The notes: generated from the sequence alone by a model not told the origin. Counted from the first letter of the stretch, positions 25,729-34,137 are shown. The stretch: 55,521 nucleotides of DNA from Chthoniobacteraceae bacterium (GCA_947476045.1 CANJNZ010000025.1:1-55521); one strand, 5' to 3'. Numbers and translations: made by a program.

Positions 25729-26078
25729 TGAGTAGGGGGTTAAGGGGCTTTCTTTCCTCGACGGAATCTGCCGCACTCCCGCCCATGTGCCGCTTCTAAA
25801 GTTACACCGCAGTTTGATCCAGTTCAGCAGCGCAGGGTTAAATACGCGGCAGGTTTAACGGTTGAGGTTTTAACGGGGGTTAAGTTTTGCGGGCTTCGTC
25901 TGATTGCGTTTTTGAGGGGTTAGATCGAGAAAGGGGTAAAGGCATAGCGCGAATGGAAGGAAGCTTGTCAAATACTTGTCAAATAGACTGCGCTTTTGTT
26001 CGTATCCTAGCGGACATATGCGGAACGCTCCAAAGTCGTCTATCGCCCTGAAGCCCTGTATTCATGCGGTTTTCCTAC
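25729..26078. other. non-coding right end of the element, with 11-bp tandem repeat
   Basis: 350 bp without a credible gene. GGTTAA words recur between 25738 and 25920. CTTGTCAAATA occurs twice in tandem (25964-25974, 25975-25985). With one flanking base each side the second copy resembles ACTTGACATATAG near the other end (18718-18730), as arm-type integrase sites would. Confidence 0.45.
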
Positions 26079-26136
26079 GCGAAAGGGAAGTGGGTCGGGC
26101 GAGACTCGAACTCGCAACCAACGCCTTAAAAGGGCG
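26079..26136. repeat. attR: 58-bp direct repeat overlapping tRNA-Lys
   Basis: Perfect copy of 18624-18681. It restores the 3' end of the tRNA, so the host keeps a functional gene after integration. Confidence 0.9.
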
Positions 26137-26162
26137 CTGCTCTACCATTGAGCTACCGACCC
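26091..26162 (-). tRNA. tRNA-Lys (UUU)
   Basis: 72 nt folding as a full cloverleaf: acceptor GGGTCGG/CCGACCC with discriminator A, D-arm GCTC/GAGC, anticodon arm GCGCC-CTTTTAA-GGCGT (anticodon TTT, with one G-T pair), T-arm GCGAG-TTCGAGT-CTCGC. CCA is not encoded. The 3' 46 nt belong to the integrated element's attR. Confidence 0.97.
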
Positions 26163-26258
26163 TTCCGCAGAAAGGGACGCGCGAAGTAACTTGGAGTGCG
26201 CCGCGTAGCAAGTGCGAATTGCATGAAGTTGCGCGGGTGTTTACTGCTAACTGGTCTC

Positions 26259-27401
26259 ATGTCGCTCCGCATCTCACAAAAAAACCGCCACAATTGCATG
26301 CGCCTCGCGCTTGCAGTCGTGTTGATCACGGCTGTGTCGTTTGTGTGGAGACCTGTAAAGCGCTGGCTTTTCCCGATGAGTCCGCTGGTGTCCACACCAC
26401 AGATTGCGTTGGAAAAACTGGAGGCGCGATCACTTTACTATAATAGCGAGGCGAGGCCGTGGATGCTGCAGCGACGTGCGGATCTGCTGACGGCAGAGGA
26501 TAGGGACGAAAAGAGCGCGCGGGTGGTTTCGTTTGCGCAGGCGCCGCAGAATCCGCGTCTGTTCCGGCAATTGGACCGGCAGTATCGTTTCGACACGATT
26601 TTGCTGCTGGATGATCCGAGCAGGTATCAGCGGCTGCTGGACCATTTGCTGGAGCCCGAGCCGGACAAGCGGGACTTCAAACTCGTGTATCTCGATCACT
26701 GGGCGCTGGTTTTTAAGCGCGGTGCAGCACGTGAATGGGAGCCGGGTGATTCGGATCCGGTGAAGCAACGGATGGCGGGACTCAACGCGGAGGATCGAGC
26801 GACTTTTCTCTCGATGGCTGCGATGAAGATGCTGGCAGTCCGGCAGTCGGAAGTGGCAAAACACTGGCTGGATGAGGCAGTGAGCGCGGATGGCAGTTCA
26901 GTGGATGCGCTGACGGGGCTTGCGCAGTATTACGTGTGGCTCGGCAAGTGGAAGGAGGCTGAGGCGTATGCGGACAGGGCGCTTGCCAAAAATGAGAATT
27001 GCGTGGGGGCCGTTGCGGTCAAAGTGCTCACGATGCGGGCGACAAAGCACATGCTGGATGCGTTCAAACTTTCCGAAAAACTGAACACGCTCATCCCAGA
27101 GGATCCCGTGCGGCTGTGGCAGCACGCACAACTCGCGCATGAGTCGCAGCAATTCGCGGCGGAGATTGTGGCGCTCACGCGCCTGATCCAGATGGCGCTG
27201 GACGAAGAAAGGCCGGTGGCAGAATACGAGTTTCATCTCGGCGAGGCCCACGCATTTTCCGCGATGAAGGATGGCGCTCATGCACCCATGGCTGTGGAGC
27301 ATTTAAAAAAGGCGCTCGCTGATCCTTCGCTGCCGGCGGATAAACGGAAATTCGCCGAGGAGCGACTCGCGACTATCCGCGAGAGAACGGGATTGCACTA
27401 G
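26259..27401 (+). CDS. membrane-anchored TPR protein
   Basis: 380 residues from the ATG at 26259 (the ATG at 26298 is possible). One N-terminal membrane helix (LALAVVLITAVSFVW) is followed by a domain of about 130 residues (RFDTILLLDDPSRYQRLLDHLL...FKLVYLDHWALVFKR), similar in look to the soluble end of some glycosyltransferase-like membrane proteins. Then come TPR repeats (DALTGLAQYYVWLGKWKEAEAYADRALAKNENCVGAV). Function unknown; probably a periplasmic scaffold. It lies 96 bp from the tRNA, divergently. Confidence 0.8.
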   Translation: MSLRISQKNRHNCMRLALAVVLITAVSFVWRPVKRWLFPMSPLVSTPQIALEKLEARSLYYNSEARPWMLQRRADLLTAEDRDEKSARVVSFAQAPQNPRLFRQLDRQYRFDTILLLDDPSRYQRLLDHLLEPEPDKRDFKLVYLDHWALVFKRGAAREWEPGDSDPVKQRMAGLNAEDRATFLSMAAMKMLAVRQSEVAKHWLDEAVSADGSSVDALTGLAQYYVWLGKWKEAEAYADRALAKNENCVGAVAVKVLTMRATKHMLDAFKLSEKLNTLIPEDPVRLWQHAQLAHESQQFAAEIVALTRLIQMALDEERPVAEYEFHLGEAHAFSAMKDGAHAPMAVEHLKKALADPSLPADKRKFAEERLATIRERTGLH

Positions 27402-27443
27402 CCGCCTGCTGGACGCCGTGCAATTTCCCGCTATAGCCGGAGC

Positions 27444-28295
27444 ATGAAATTATTTTCCTCCATCACGGTTCTGTGCGCGTTCACGATTGGCTTCTGCCAT
27501 GCGCAAGATACGATTTCCGTGCGCGGATCGTCAGTCGTGGCGGTTCCGCTCACACTGATGGCTGACGCGATCAAGGAGCAGCTTGGCATCGAATTCAAGG
27601 TGGTCACCGATGGAGGGAGTTCAGACGCGATTTTCCGAATGGCCGGCGGCTATATTGATATTGCACTCTCGACGCGCTACATGACTGCGGGTGAAAAAGC
27701 CGAGCATCCGGAAAAAACTTTTAAAGAAACGCTCATAGGCAGGCAGGCGCTTGGAGTTGTCGTGAGTGACACGGTGTGGCGAAGTGGTGTCCGCTCTTTG
27801 ACGAAGGAGCAGTTGCGCGGCATTTACGAACAACAAATCACCAACTGGAAGCAAGCGGGAGGAGAGGAACGTTACCTTACTTATTTTAATCGAGAGGTGG
27901 GACGCGGGACATGGGATTTATTTATGATTTTTCTATACGGAGATGCGCGAAAGGCACCGCTATCGAAGGCCGAGGTGCTACGCGATTCCGGGGATGTGCT
28001 CACAACCATTGAATTCAACAATGGCGCGATTTCGATTATCGATCTCCCGAATGTTAAAGGCGATGGCATCCATGCGTTGGGTATCAAGCAGGCGGATGGC
28101 ACGGTCATCGAGCCTACGTTTGAGAATATCGCGAGCGGGCGCTATGAATTGAGTCGTCCGTTGCTCGCCATCACGGGGAAGCAGACGACGGGGCAACTAG
28201 GAAAGTTCTTCAAATTTCTCCTCGGTGAAAAGGGTCAGGCTGCGGTCAGAAAAGCGGGGTGCGTGACGAACGCGGAATTGAACCCGGCAAAGTAA
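27444..28295 (+). CDS. PstS-like phosphate-binding protein
   Basis: 283 residues with signal peptide (FSSITVLCAFTIGFCHA). PBP-like fold of the PstS type: ISVRGSSVVAVPLTLMADAI, then DGGSSDAIFRMAGGYIDIALSTRYM, IGRQALGVVVSDTV, LTKEQLRGIYEQQITNW and FNREVGRGTWDLFMIFLYG, with the Ser/Gly/Arg residues that usually grip phosphate. No pst permease genes are nearby, so it may be a stand-alone phosphate or related oxyanion binder. Its TAA directly abuts the stop of the convergent Gate-domain gene. Confidence 0.85.
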   Translation: MKLFSSITVLCAFTIGFCHAQDTISVRGSSVVAVPLTLMADAIKEQLGIEFKVVTDGGSSDAIFRMAGGYIDIALSTRYMTAGEKAEHPEKTFKETLIGRQALGVVVSDTVWRSGVRSLTKEQLRGIYEQQITNWKQAGGEERYLTYFNREVGRGTWDLFMIFLYGDARKAPLSKAEVLRDSGDVLTTIEFNNGAISIIDLPNVKGDGIHALGIKQADGTVIEPTFENIASGRYELSRPLLAITGKQTTGQLGKFFKFLLGEKGQAAVRKAGCVTNAELNPAK

Positions 28296-29729
28296 TCACG
28301 CGAACATCACTCGGCAGATCGTGATTGCGACAGCGAGTGCTACAATGTCCGCAGTGAGGCCCACCGCTACGGCGTGTCGCATCTTGCGCAGGCCCACGCT
28401 GCCAAAATAAACGGCGAGCACGTAGAAGGTCGTCTCGGTGCTGCCGTAGATCGTGGCGGCCATTTTAGCGATAAGTGAGTCGGCTCCGTGCGTCTTTACG
28501 AGGTCCACAAAAATTCCCTGCGATGCGCTGCCGCTGAGCGGACGCATGATGGCGAGCGGCAGCAGGTCTGCGGGAAAATGGAGAAAACTCAGCACGGGAT
28601 GGAGTATGTCAGTGAGCATTTGCATGACTCCGGAGTCGCGCAGCAGGCGGATCGCGATCAGCATTGCTACGAGAAAAGGAATGATCCGTTGCGCTGTCGC
28701 GAATGCCTCCTTTGCCCCTTCGCAGAATTGTTCATAGACTTTCACGCGCCGCAGCGCTGCGTAGAGAGGCAGGAATGTGAGGAGGAATGGAACGGCCAAT
28801 GTTCCCGCCGCTTGTAGCATTGCCAGCACAGGCGAGGGAGCGCTGGCTTTTGCATAGAGCACCGCAAACACCGGCAGCAAGGCGCTCTGCGTGGCGAGTG
28901 TAGGGGCGGCAGCCGCAGGTAATGCCCGCTCGTAAGCGGCATTTTGCTGCACGTCGGAAGTTTTCCATCCCGGGAATTGATCGGGAAACGCGAGCAACGC
29001 CCACATTCCAGCGAATGCCGCAAAGAGTAACGCCAGTATCGCACGTCCACGCATTGTCAAAGCGGGCGCGTTCACTGTCTCCGTCCCGGCATCTTCCGTT
29101 TTTACTTCCACGACAGCCGCCGCCTCGTCGTCATCCGGCGGTGCCTGAAACATCCGCAGACGACCGAGCACTTTCGCCGTCGCCACGCCGCAGCACATCG
29201 CAATCGCTGTCGCGATGAACGCTGGCACCACGATGGAGGATGGCGAGCGAGCCCCTTGCACCGCGAGGATGCTGATCGCCGTTGTCGGCACCAATTGCAG
29301 ACTGGCCGTGTTCACTGCGAGAAAAGTCACCATCGAATTGCTCGCCACCGTCGGACGCGGATTGAGCTTTTGCAAAAGGGCCATCGCGCGCAGGCCGAGC
29401 GGCGTCGCAGCATTGCTCAGACCGAGCATGTTTGCCGACATATTCAGCACCATCGCACCCATTGCCGGATGTTCGGGCGGCACGTCGGGAAATAAGCGAC
29501 GCATCACCGGCTTCAGCGCTCGTGCGAGCACCTGCACGAGCCCAGCGCGCTCCGCGAGACGCATCATCCCCATCCAAATCGCCATCAGCCCGACAAGCGG
29601 TAGCGCGATTTTCATCACCGCATCCTCCGCCTGCGTGAAAGCCCCCTTCGTCATCACATCCAGACGCCCCGTGAAACCTCCCACGATCACGGACACCAGA
29701 AGCATTGCGAGCCAGATGAAATTGAGCAC
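28296..29729 (-). CDS. fused SpmA/SpmB-type nucleoside-recognition (Gate) membrane protein
   Basis: About 477 residues from a GTG at 29729 (VLNFIWLAMLLVSVIVG, the usual SpmA start); a GTG at 29777 is possible. Two Gate domains: MKIALPLVGLMAIWMGMMRLAERAG...NMSANMLGLSNAATPLGLRAM in the N-terminal SpmA-like half, and GAKEAFATAQRIIPFLVAMLIAIRLLRDSG...AIMRPLSGSASQGIFVDL...GSTETTFYVLAVYFG in the C-terminal SpmB-like half. Separate genes in Bacillus, they are often fused in Gram-negatives. Transport role unproven. Confidence 0.88.
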   Translation of the reverse strand: MLNFIWLAMLLVSVIVGGFTGRLDVMTKGAFTQAEDAVMKIALPLVGLMAIWMGMMRLAERAGLVQVLARALKPVMRRLFPDVPPEHPAMGAMVLNMSANMLGLSNAATPLGLRAMALLQKLNPRPTVASNSMVTFLAVNTASLQLVPTTAISILAVQGARSPSSIVVPAFIATAIAMCCGVATAKVLGRLRMFQAPPDDDEAAAVVEVKTEDAGTETVNAPALTMRGRAILALLFAAFAGMWALLAFPDQFPGWKTSDVQQNAAYERALPAAAAPTLATQSALLPVFAVLYAKASAPSPVLAMLQAAGTLAVPFLLTFLPLYAALRRVKVYEQFCEGAKEAFATAQRIIPFLVAMLIAIRLLRDSGVMQMLTDILHPVLSFLHFPADLLPLAIMRPLSGSASQGIFVDLVKTHGADSLIAKMAATIYGSTETTFYVLAVYFGSVGLRKMRHAVAVGLTADIVALAVAITICRVMFA

Positions 29730-29805
29730 GTGTGAGGAATGGAAAGTTTTGTATCTAGCGCGAGGAAAAAATTCCACAAAACCGTTTGGTATATTTCCGG
29801 CAAGC

Positions 29806-29828
29806 GTTGACCATATGTCTGGGTCAAC
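29806..29828. promoter_or_regulatory. inverted repeat upstream of the DUF6807 gene
   Basis: GTTGACC-N9-GGTCAAC is perfect in both 7-bp arms and ends 12 bp before the GTG at 29841, in the gap between two divergent genes. It could be an operator for a dimeric regulator. Confidence 0.4.
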
Positions 29829-29840
29829 TAGCCTCGTGCT

Positions 29841-30803
29841 GTGAGAACACTTCTCTTCGCCCTCATCTCCATCTGCGCGTCATCGTTTGCCGATGTTACA
29901 TTCACCGAGCAACCGGGGCGCGTCCGTGTGGAAATTGGAGGGCAACTTTTCACGGAGTATCACTATGACGATGCGCCGCGTGTTTATTATTGGCCGTTGA
30001 TGGGGCCCGGCGGTGTGAAGATGACGCGGAGCTATCCGATGGAAAATGCGGAGAATGAAGAGCACGACCATTTGCATCACCGCTCGCTTTGGTTTTCGCA
30101 CGGCAGCGTCAACGGAATGGATTTCTGGACCGAGGATCCGGAGCATAAGCGCACGGGGAAAAACGCACCGGGGACCATCAAGCATGTCAAAATTCTGGCA
30201 AAGGAGAACGGTGCGAAATTTGGAGTGCTGCAAACGGAGCAAAAGTGGATGGCACCGGACGGAACGGTGCCGCTGCGCTCCGTGCAAACCTTACGTGTTT
30301 ACGATGGGCCAAGCACAGAGCGTGTGTTTGATTTTGAAATCGCGCTCATTGCAGGGGATAAAGACGTGGTTTTCGGCGACACCAAGGAGGGCACTTTTGC
30401 CATGCGAATCGCGGAGAGTATGCGGCTGGTTCAGCCAAAGGGAAAGGGCGAGGGCAGGGGAAGCATCGTGAACAGCGAGGGGGCGAAGGACGCAAAAGCG
30501 TGGGGACAGCGCGCAAACTGGGTGGCCATGAGCGGGCCGATTGGTGAAAAGAATTACACGATTACGTTTCTCTCTCATCCGTCGAACCTCCGTGCCCCGC
30601 AGCGCTGGCATGCACGCGACTACGGGCTTTTCGCCGTGAATCCATTTTGCGAACACGACATGAACAAGTCGCAGCCCAAGGACACCGGCAACTACACGCT
30701 CAAGACCGGCGAAACGCTCACGTTGAAATACCGCATCGCCATCACCGAAGGGGATGCCGCCGCCGCGAAGTGCGCCGAGCGCTTTGCGGAATACGCGAAG
30801 TGA
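29841..30803 (+). CDS. exported DUF6807 (PmoA-like) family protein
   Basis: 320 residues from a GTG at 29841, with signal peptide RTLLFALISICASSFA. Family marks: PRVYYWPLMGPGGVKMTRSYPM, EEHDHLHHRSLWFSHGSVNGMDFW, then ISFLSHPSNLRAP-like ITFLSHPSNLRAPQRWHARDYGLFAVNPF. The His cluster HDHLHH is characteristic. Despite the PmoA-like label these are not methane monooxygenases; they accompany sugar-processing oxidoreductases, as here with the Gfo/Idh/MocA gene that follows. Confidence 0.85.
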   Translation: MRTLLFALISICASSFADVTFTEQPGRVRVEIGGQLFTEYHYDDAPRVYYWPLMGPGGVKMTRSYPMENAENEEHDHLHHRSLWFSHGSVNGMDFWTEDPEHKRTGKNAPGTIKHVKILAKENGAKFGVLQTEQKWMAPDGTVPLRSVQTLRVYDGPSTERVFDFEIALIAGDKDVVFGDTKEGTFAMRIAESMRLVQPKGKGEGRGSIVNSEGAKDAKAWGQRANWVAMSGPIGEKNYTITFLSHPSNLRAPQRWHARDYGLFAVNPFCEHDMNKSQPKDTGNYTLKTGETLTLKYRIAITEGDAAAAKCAERFAEYAK

Positions 30804-30878
30804 ACGTCCGCCCAGGGTGAGTCGCTGATAATTCAGGCTTCCCTCGACATGCTTCATTCGCCATCCGTCATTTCCATC

Positions 30879-31922
30879 ATGCCAAATCCCATTCGCTTCG
30901 CACTCATCGGCACCGGTGCCATCTCTGCGATCCACGCGCAGGTCATCGCGGAACTCCCCGGCGCAGAACTCACGGCTGCTTACTCGGTTGCCGGACTGGA
31001 GACATTCGCCGTAAAGTGGGGCTGCGCTGCCGCCGCTTCGCTCGATGAATTGCTCGCGCGAAAAGACGTGGATGCCGTCTGCATCACCACGCCCAGCGGT
31101 TCCCATGGCGAGCCTGCCATCGCGGCACTCCGCGCGGGCAAGCACGTCCTTTGCGAAAAGCCGCTGGAGATCACTCCGCAGCGGATTGATGCGATCCTCG
31201 CCGCTGCACGCGAGAGCGGCACGATTCTCGCCGCCGTTTTCCAAAGCCGCTTCGGACACGGCGCGCAGACCGTGAAGCGCGCGGTGGACGCTGGCCGTCT
31301 TGGACGCCTCACGCTCGCCAGCGCCTACGTGAAATGGTGGCGCACCCAGCAATACTACGACAGCGGAGCATGGCGCGGCACTTGGGAGATGGATGGCGGC
31401 GGCGCACTGATGAATCAGGGCGTTCACGCGATTGATTTGCTCACGTGGTTCGCCGGTGTCCCTGTGGAGGTGAAAGCGAACATCGCCACGCTCGCGCACG
31501 AACGCATCGCGGTGGAGGACACCGCTGTGGCCGCGCTGCGTTTTCCGAGTGGCGCGCTCGGCGTGATCGAGGGAGCCACGAGCGCCTACCCCGGCTGGAA
31601 CAAACGCATCGAACTCAGCGGAGACAAGGGATCCATCATCCTCGAGGACGACACGATCAAGTTCTGGCAGTTTGAAAACGAACTGCCCGGTGATGCGGAG
31701 ATTCGCGCAGGCGGCGGCGGCGATGGAGCCATCGGCGGTGGCGCGGCAAATCCCATGGCCATCAGCACCGAGGGACATCGCCGGCAAATCGCCGACCTCT
31801 GCGATGCCATCCGCGAAAAACGTCAGCCCGCAGTTCCCGGTTCCGACGCGCGCAACGCCGTCGCCGTGATCTGCGCCATCTACGAAAGTGCGAAGACCGG
31901 CCAGACAGTCGCCGTGCGCTAA
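30879..31922 (+). CDS. Gfo/Idh/MocA-family oxidoreductase
   Basis: 347 residues from the ATG at 30879 (an in-frame ATG at 30849 would add ten residues). Rossmann NAD(P) motif RFALIGTGAISAIHAQV, the family EKP site in GKHVLCEKPLEIT, and a C-terminal alpha/beta domain with GGGALMNQGVHAIDLLTWFAG, whose Asp/His are the usual catalytic pair. It likely oxidises a sugar or inositol derivative. It lies 75 bp after the DUF6807 gene and 9 bp before the DUF5009 gene, so the three are probably one operon. Confidence 0.92.
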   Translation: MPNPIRFALIGTGAISAIHAQVIAELPGAELTAAYSVAGLETFAVKWGCAAAASLDELLARKDVDAVCITTPSGSHGEPAIAALRAGKHVLCEKPLEITPQRIDAILAAARESGTILAAVFQSRFGHGAQTVKRAVDAGRLGRLTLASAYVKWWRTQQYYDSGAWRGTWEMDGGGALMNQGVHAIDLLTWFAGVPVEVKANIATLAHERIAVEDTAVAALRFPSGALGVIEGATSAYPGWNKRIELSGDKGSIILEDDTIKFWQFENELPGDAEIRAGGGGDGAIGGGAANPMAISTEGHRRQIADLCDAIREKRQPAVPGSDARNAVAVICAIYESAKTGQTVAVR

Positions 31923-31931
31923 ACCAACACC

Positions 31932-33152
31932 ATGCCCGAAGCCAACGAACCCACTGCGCCTGCGATTGAGAAAGTCGAGAAAGCGCCACAGCGCCTCACC
32001 TCGATGGACGCCTTTCGCGGCCTCGTCATGTTTCTGCTCCTTGCGGAAAGTTTTCATTTCGCTCAAGTCGCGAAGGCACTCGGCGACACGGGCGTGTGGG
32101 CATTTCTCGCACGGCAGCAGGATCACGTTGAATGGGTCGGCTGCGTGCTTCACGACATCATCCAGCCGGGTTTCAGCTTTTTGGTCGGCTGCGCGATTGC
32201 CTTTTCCGTAGTGAGCAGACGCGCGCGCGGGCAGACCATCGCCGCGATGGCAGGCCACGCCGTCATCCGCTCGCTGCTCCTCGTGTTGCTCGGAATTTTC
32301 CTGCGCAGCACCTACACCGCGCGGACGAATTTCACCTTCGACGACACGCTCACCCAAATCGGCCTCGGCTACGTGTTCCTCTTCGCACTCGCATTGCGCC
32401 CCGCGCGCGATCAGTGGATTGCCTTCGCCGTGATTCTCGTTGGCTATTGGGCACTCTTCGCGTTCTGGCCGCTGCCCGGCGATGACTTCAACTGGAAGCT
32501 CGCCGGCGTGAAAAAAGACTGGCCACACCACCTCACCGGCTTCGCCGCGCACTGGAACAAAAACACCAACCCCGCGTGGGCGTTCGATACGTGGTTCATG
32601 AATCTCTTCCCCCGCCAGAACCCCTTCAGAAATCACGACGGCGGCTATTGCACGCTGAATTTCATCCCCACACTCGCCACCATGCTGCTCGGTTTGCGTG
32701 CGGGCGATTTACTCCGCTCCGTGCGCGCGCCGCGCGAAAAAATCCGCTGGCTCTGCATCGCCGGCGTCGTCGGCCTCACATCCGGCTGGCTCCTCGGCGC
32801 TCTCGGCATTTGCCCCGTCGTGAAGCGCATCTGGACTCCGAGCTGGGTCCTCTTCAGCGGCGGCTGGTGCCTGCTCATCCTCGCATTTCTTTACACACTC
32901 ATAGATGTGCGCGGCTGGCGCGCATGGGCCTTCCCCCTCGTCGTCCTCGGCATGAACTCCATCGCCGCCTACATGATGGACTGGCTGTGGAAACCCTTCA
33001 TCGAAAAAAACCTCGTCACCCACATCGGCAGCGTCGCCTTCGAGTGCCTCGGCAAACCCTACGCCCCCTTCCTCAAAGGCTTCGGCGTCGTGCTCGTCCT
33101 CTGGCTCTTCCTCTATTGGATGTGGAAACGCAAAATCTTCCTCCGCATCTAG
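31932..33152 (+). CDS. DUF5009-like membrane acyltransferase
   Basis: 406 residues with about ten membrane helices. The N-terminal segment QRLTSMDAFRGLVMFLLL is the family entry motif, followed by HDIIQPGFSFLVGCAIAFSV. The protein ends LYWMWKRKIFLRI. It is related to heparan-alpha-glucosaminide N-acetyltransferase-like proteins, which acetylate sugars across a membrane; the substrate here is unknown. Upstream genes suggest carbohydrate catabolism. A fragment of a second copy's C-terminus lies at 46061-46129. Confidence 0.85.
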   Translation: MPEANEPTAPAIEKVEKAPQRLTSMDAFRGLVMFLLLAESFHFAQVAKALGDTGVWAFLARQQDHVEWVGCVLHDIIQPGFSFLVGCAIAFSVVSRRARGQTIAAMAGHAVIRSLLLVLLGIFLRSTYTARTNFTFDDTLTQIGLGYVFLFALALRPARDQWIAFAVILVGYWALFAFWPLPGDDFNWKLAGVKKDWPHHLTGFAAHWNKNTNPAWAFDTWFMNLFPRQNPFRNHDGGYCTLNFIPTLATMLLGLRAGDLLRSVRAPREKIRWLCIAGVVGLTSGWLLGALGICPVVKRIWTPSWVLFSGGWCLLILAFLYTLIDVRGWRAWAFPLVVLGMNSIAAYMMDWLWKPFIEKNLVTHIGSVAFECLGKPYAPFLKGFGVVLVLWLFLYWMWKRKIFLRI

Positions 33153-33417
33153 CTTCCCCGGCGTGAACGTGCCGTCACGGACGGACGCACCCCGACCGCC
33201 ACGCCCAGTCACCAGTCACCCGCCCCTCAATCCGCTATCCGCAATCCGAAATCCCAAATAGCGTTGCCCTCCCCGCGCTTTCGTGGTTTCTCGCTCGCGT
33301 TCAACGTCCGCTCTGCTCGTTCCTGCTCGCTCGATGAAACTTTCCTGCTTCTCCAATTCGACTTTCCCTCGCATTTGGTTCCTTTGGAAAAATGAACATG
33401 CTGGCAAATGTCGCGCC
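33153..33417. repeat. intergenic region with CCAGTCA and ATCCGCAATCC word repeats
   Basis: No gene is supported. It holds CCAGTCACCAGTCAC (near 33207) and a run of CAATCCGCTATCCGCAATCC-type words (33228-33257). The latter is the reverse complement of the GCGGATTG words found at 34666-34698 and 36022-36052. A dispersed family of simple word repeats is thus clustered in this 3-kb stretch. Confidence 0.5.
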
Positions 33418-33498
33418 GTGCTCGCCGCCTCCCGCGCCCCCGCCGCGAACCTCCTATCCGCCCTCGTCGCCGAACTCACCACCCAGAAGTATTCATGA
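33418..33498 (+). pseudogene. HsdS C-terminal remnant 1
   Basis: Reads VLAASRAPAANLLSALVAELTTQKYS then stop. This is the C-terminal coiled-coil end of type I restriction specificity subunits (ASR..A..LL.ALV.EL pattern). No upstream target-recognition domain remains. The stop overlaps the ATG of the HNH gene. Confidence 0.6.
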
Positions 33499-33977
33499 CT
33501 CCTTCACCAGATTCTGGTCCTGCCAAGTTTTTGCGCCTCACGAGCGAGGCGGGTCGAAAAGCCTTCTACAAAACGATGGGCGAACCCAAATGGTGGACGG
33601 GCGGAGGCAAGAAGGATTTTAGCCGGGGATGGGTTGAGATATTCAAACAAACGGATTGGAAGTGCATCTATTGCGACAGGGATCTAGCTACCAGCACGGA
33701 TGCCCTGGCCGAATCAACCGAAGAGCACTTGGTCCCGCGTTCATTGCTGGAGGTTAATGGCGTTCACGCAAGCACCGCAAATAACATGGCCGCCTGTTGT
33801 GCCGGCTGTAACGGCTTGAAAAATGAATCCGTGCCCCCGGCATCGCATCCCTGCTGGAAAACTCGCAAGGCTTACGTGAAGGAGTGCCGCCGTTTTGTTG
33901 CAGAGCAGCGTTTCAAAAACTTCCAGAAGTATCGCGAGCACGTTGAAACCGTTTTGAAAGATAGGGCGGGCCAATGA
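33495..33977 (+). CDS. HNH endonuclease domain protein
   Basis: 160 residues from the ATG at 33495. It has an HNH/McrA-type zinc-bound nuclease core: WKCIYCDRDLAT, then EEHLVPRSLLEV with the catalytic His, NNMAACCAGCNGLKN, and a C-terminal helix. Substrate unknown; such proteins occur as restriction-like or homing enzymes. It is wedged between two HsdS C-terminal remnants and its start overlaps the stop of the first (ATGA), so it appears to have been placed inside a former type I restriction locus. Confidence 0.85.
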   Translation: MTPSPDSGPAKFLRLTSEAGRKAFYKTMGEPKWWTGGGKKDFSRGWVEIFKQTDWKCIYCDRDLATSTDALAESTEEHLVPRSLLEVNGVHASTANNMAACCAGCNGLKNESVPPASHPCWKTRKAYVKECRRFVAEQRFKNFQKYREHVETVLKDRAGQ

Positions 33978-34002
33978 AGCCATGGATTAATCCAAACTGA
34001 CC

Positions 34003-34137
34003 GTGGCCAAAGTGGATCAACTGATGGCGTTGGTGGACGCGTTGGAAACGCAGCTCGCCACCTCCCGCGCCACCGCCGCGTTCCTCCTTTCCGCCCTCGT
34101 CACCGAACTCACCATACAGGGCTGGCTCTGCGAGTAA
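34003..34137 (+). pseudogene. HsdS C-terminal remnant 2
   Basis: Reads VAKVDQLMALVDALETQLATSR, then ATAAFLLSALVTELT and ends LCE before a TAA. This is the typical C-terminal coiled coil of HsdS. The stretch 34054-34122 aligns without gaps to 33421-33489 of remnant 1. No start codon or target-recognition domain is present. Confidence 0.65.

Larger units (their letters stand above)
18624..26136. mobile_element. integrative element of about 7.45 kb in tRNA-Lys(UUU)
   Basis: The segment is delimited by perfect 58-bp direct repeats (18624-18681 and 26079-26136). The right repeat contains the 3' 46 nt of an intact tRNA-Lys gene plus 12 nt beyond it. A tyrosine recombinase gene begins 76 bp inside the left end. 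Internal genes in order are integrase, unknown protein, excisionase-like protein, primase-polymerase-like protein, coiled-coil protein, toxin-antitoxin pair (minus), XRE regulator (minus) and exported RCC1 protein. The excised circle would be 7,455 bp. No capsid, packaging or conjugation gene is seen, so it resembles a satellite or small self-replicating integrative element rather than a prophage. Confidence 0.92.

Noticed and set aside
18624-26136. Prophage
   Set aside because: No capsid, tail, portal, terminase or lysis gene is visible among the element's genes.
28296-29729. Evidence for sporulation from the SpmA/SpmB-like protein
   Set aside because: Gate-domain fusions are widespread in non-sporulating bacteria and no other spore gene is present.
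30291-32636. 781-codon minus-strand ORF
   Set aside because: Antisense of three well-supported genes (DUF6807, Gfo/Idh/MocA, DUF5009); a product of GC-rich codon bias.
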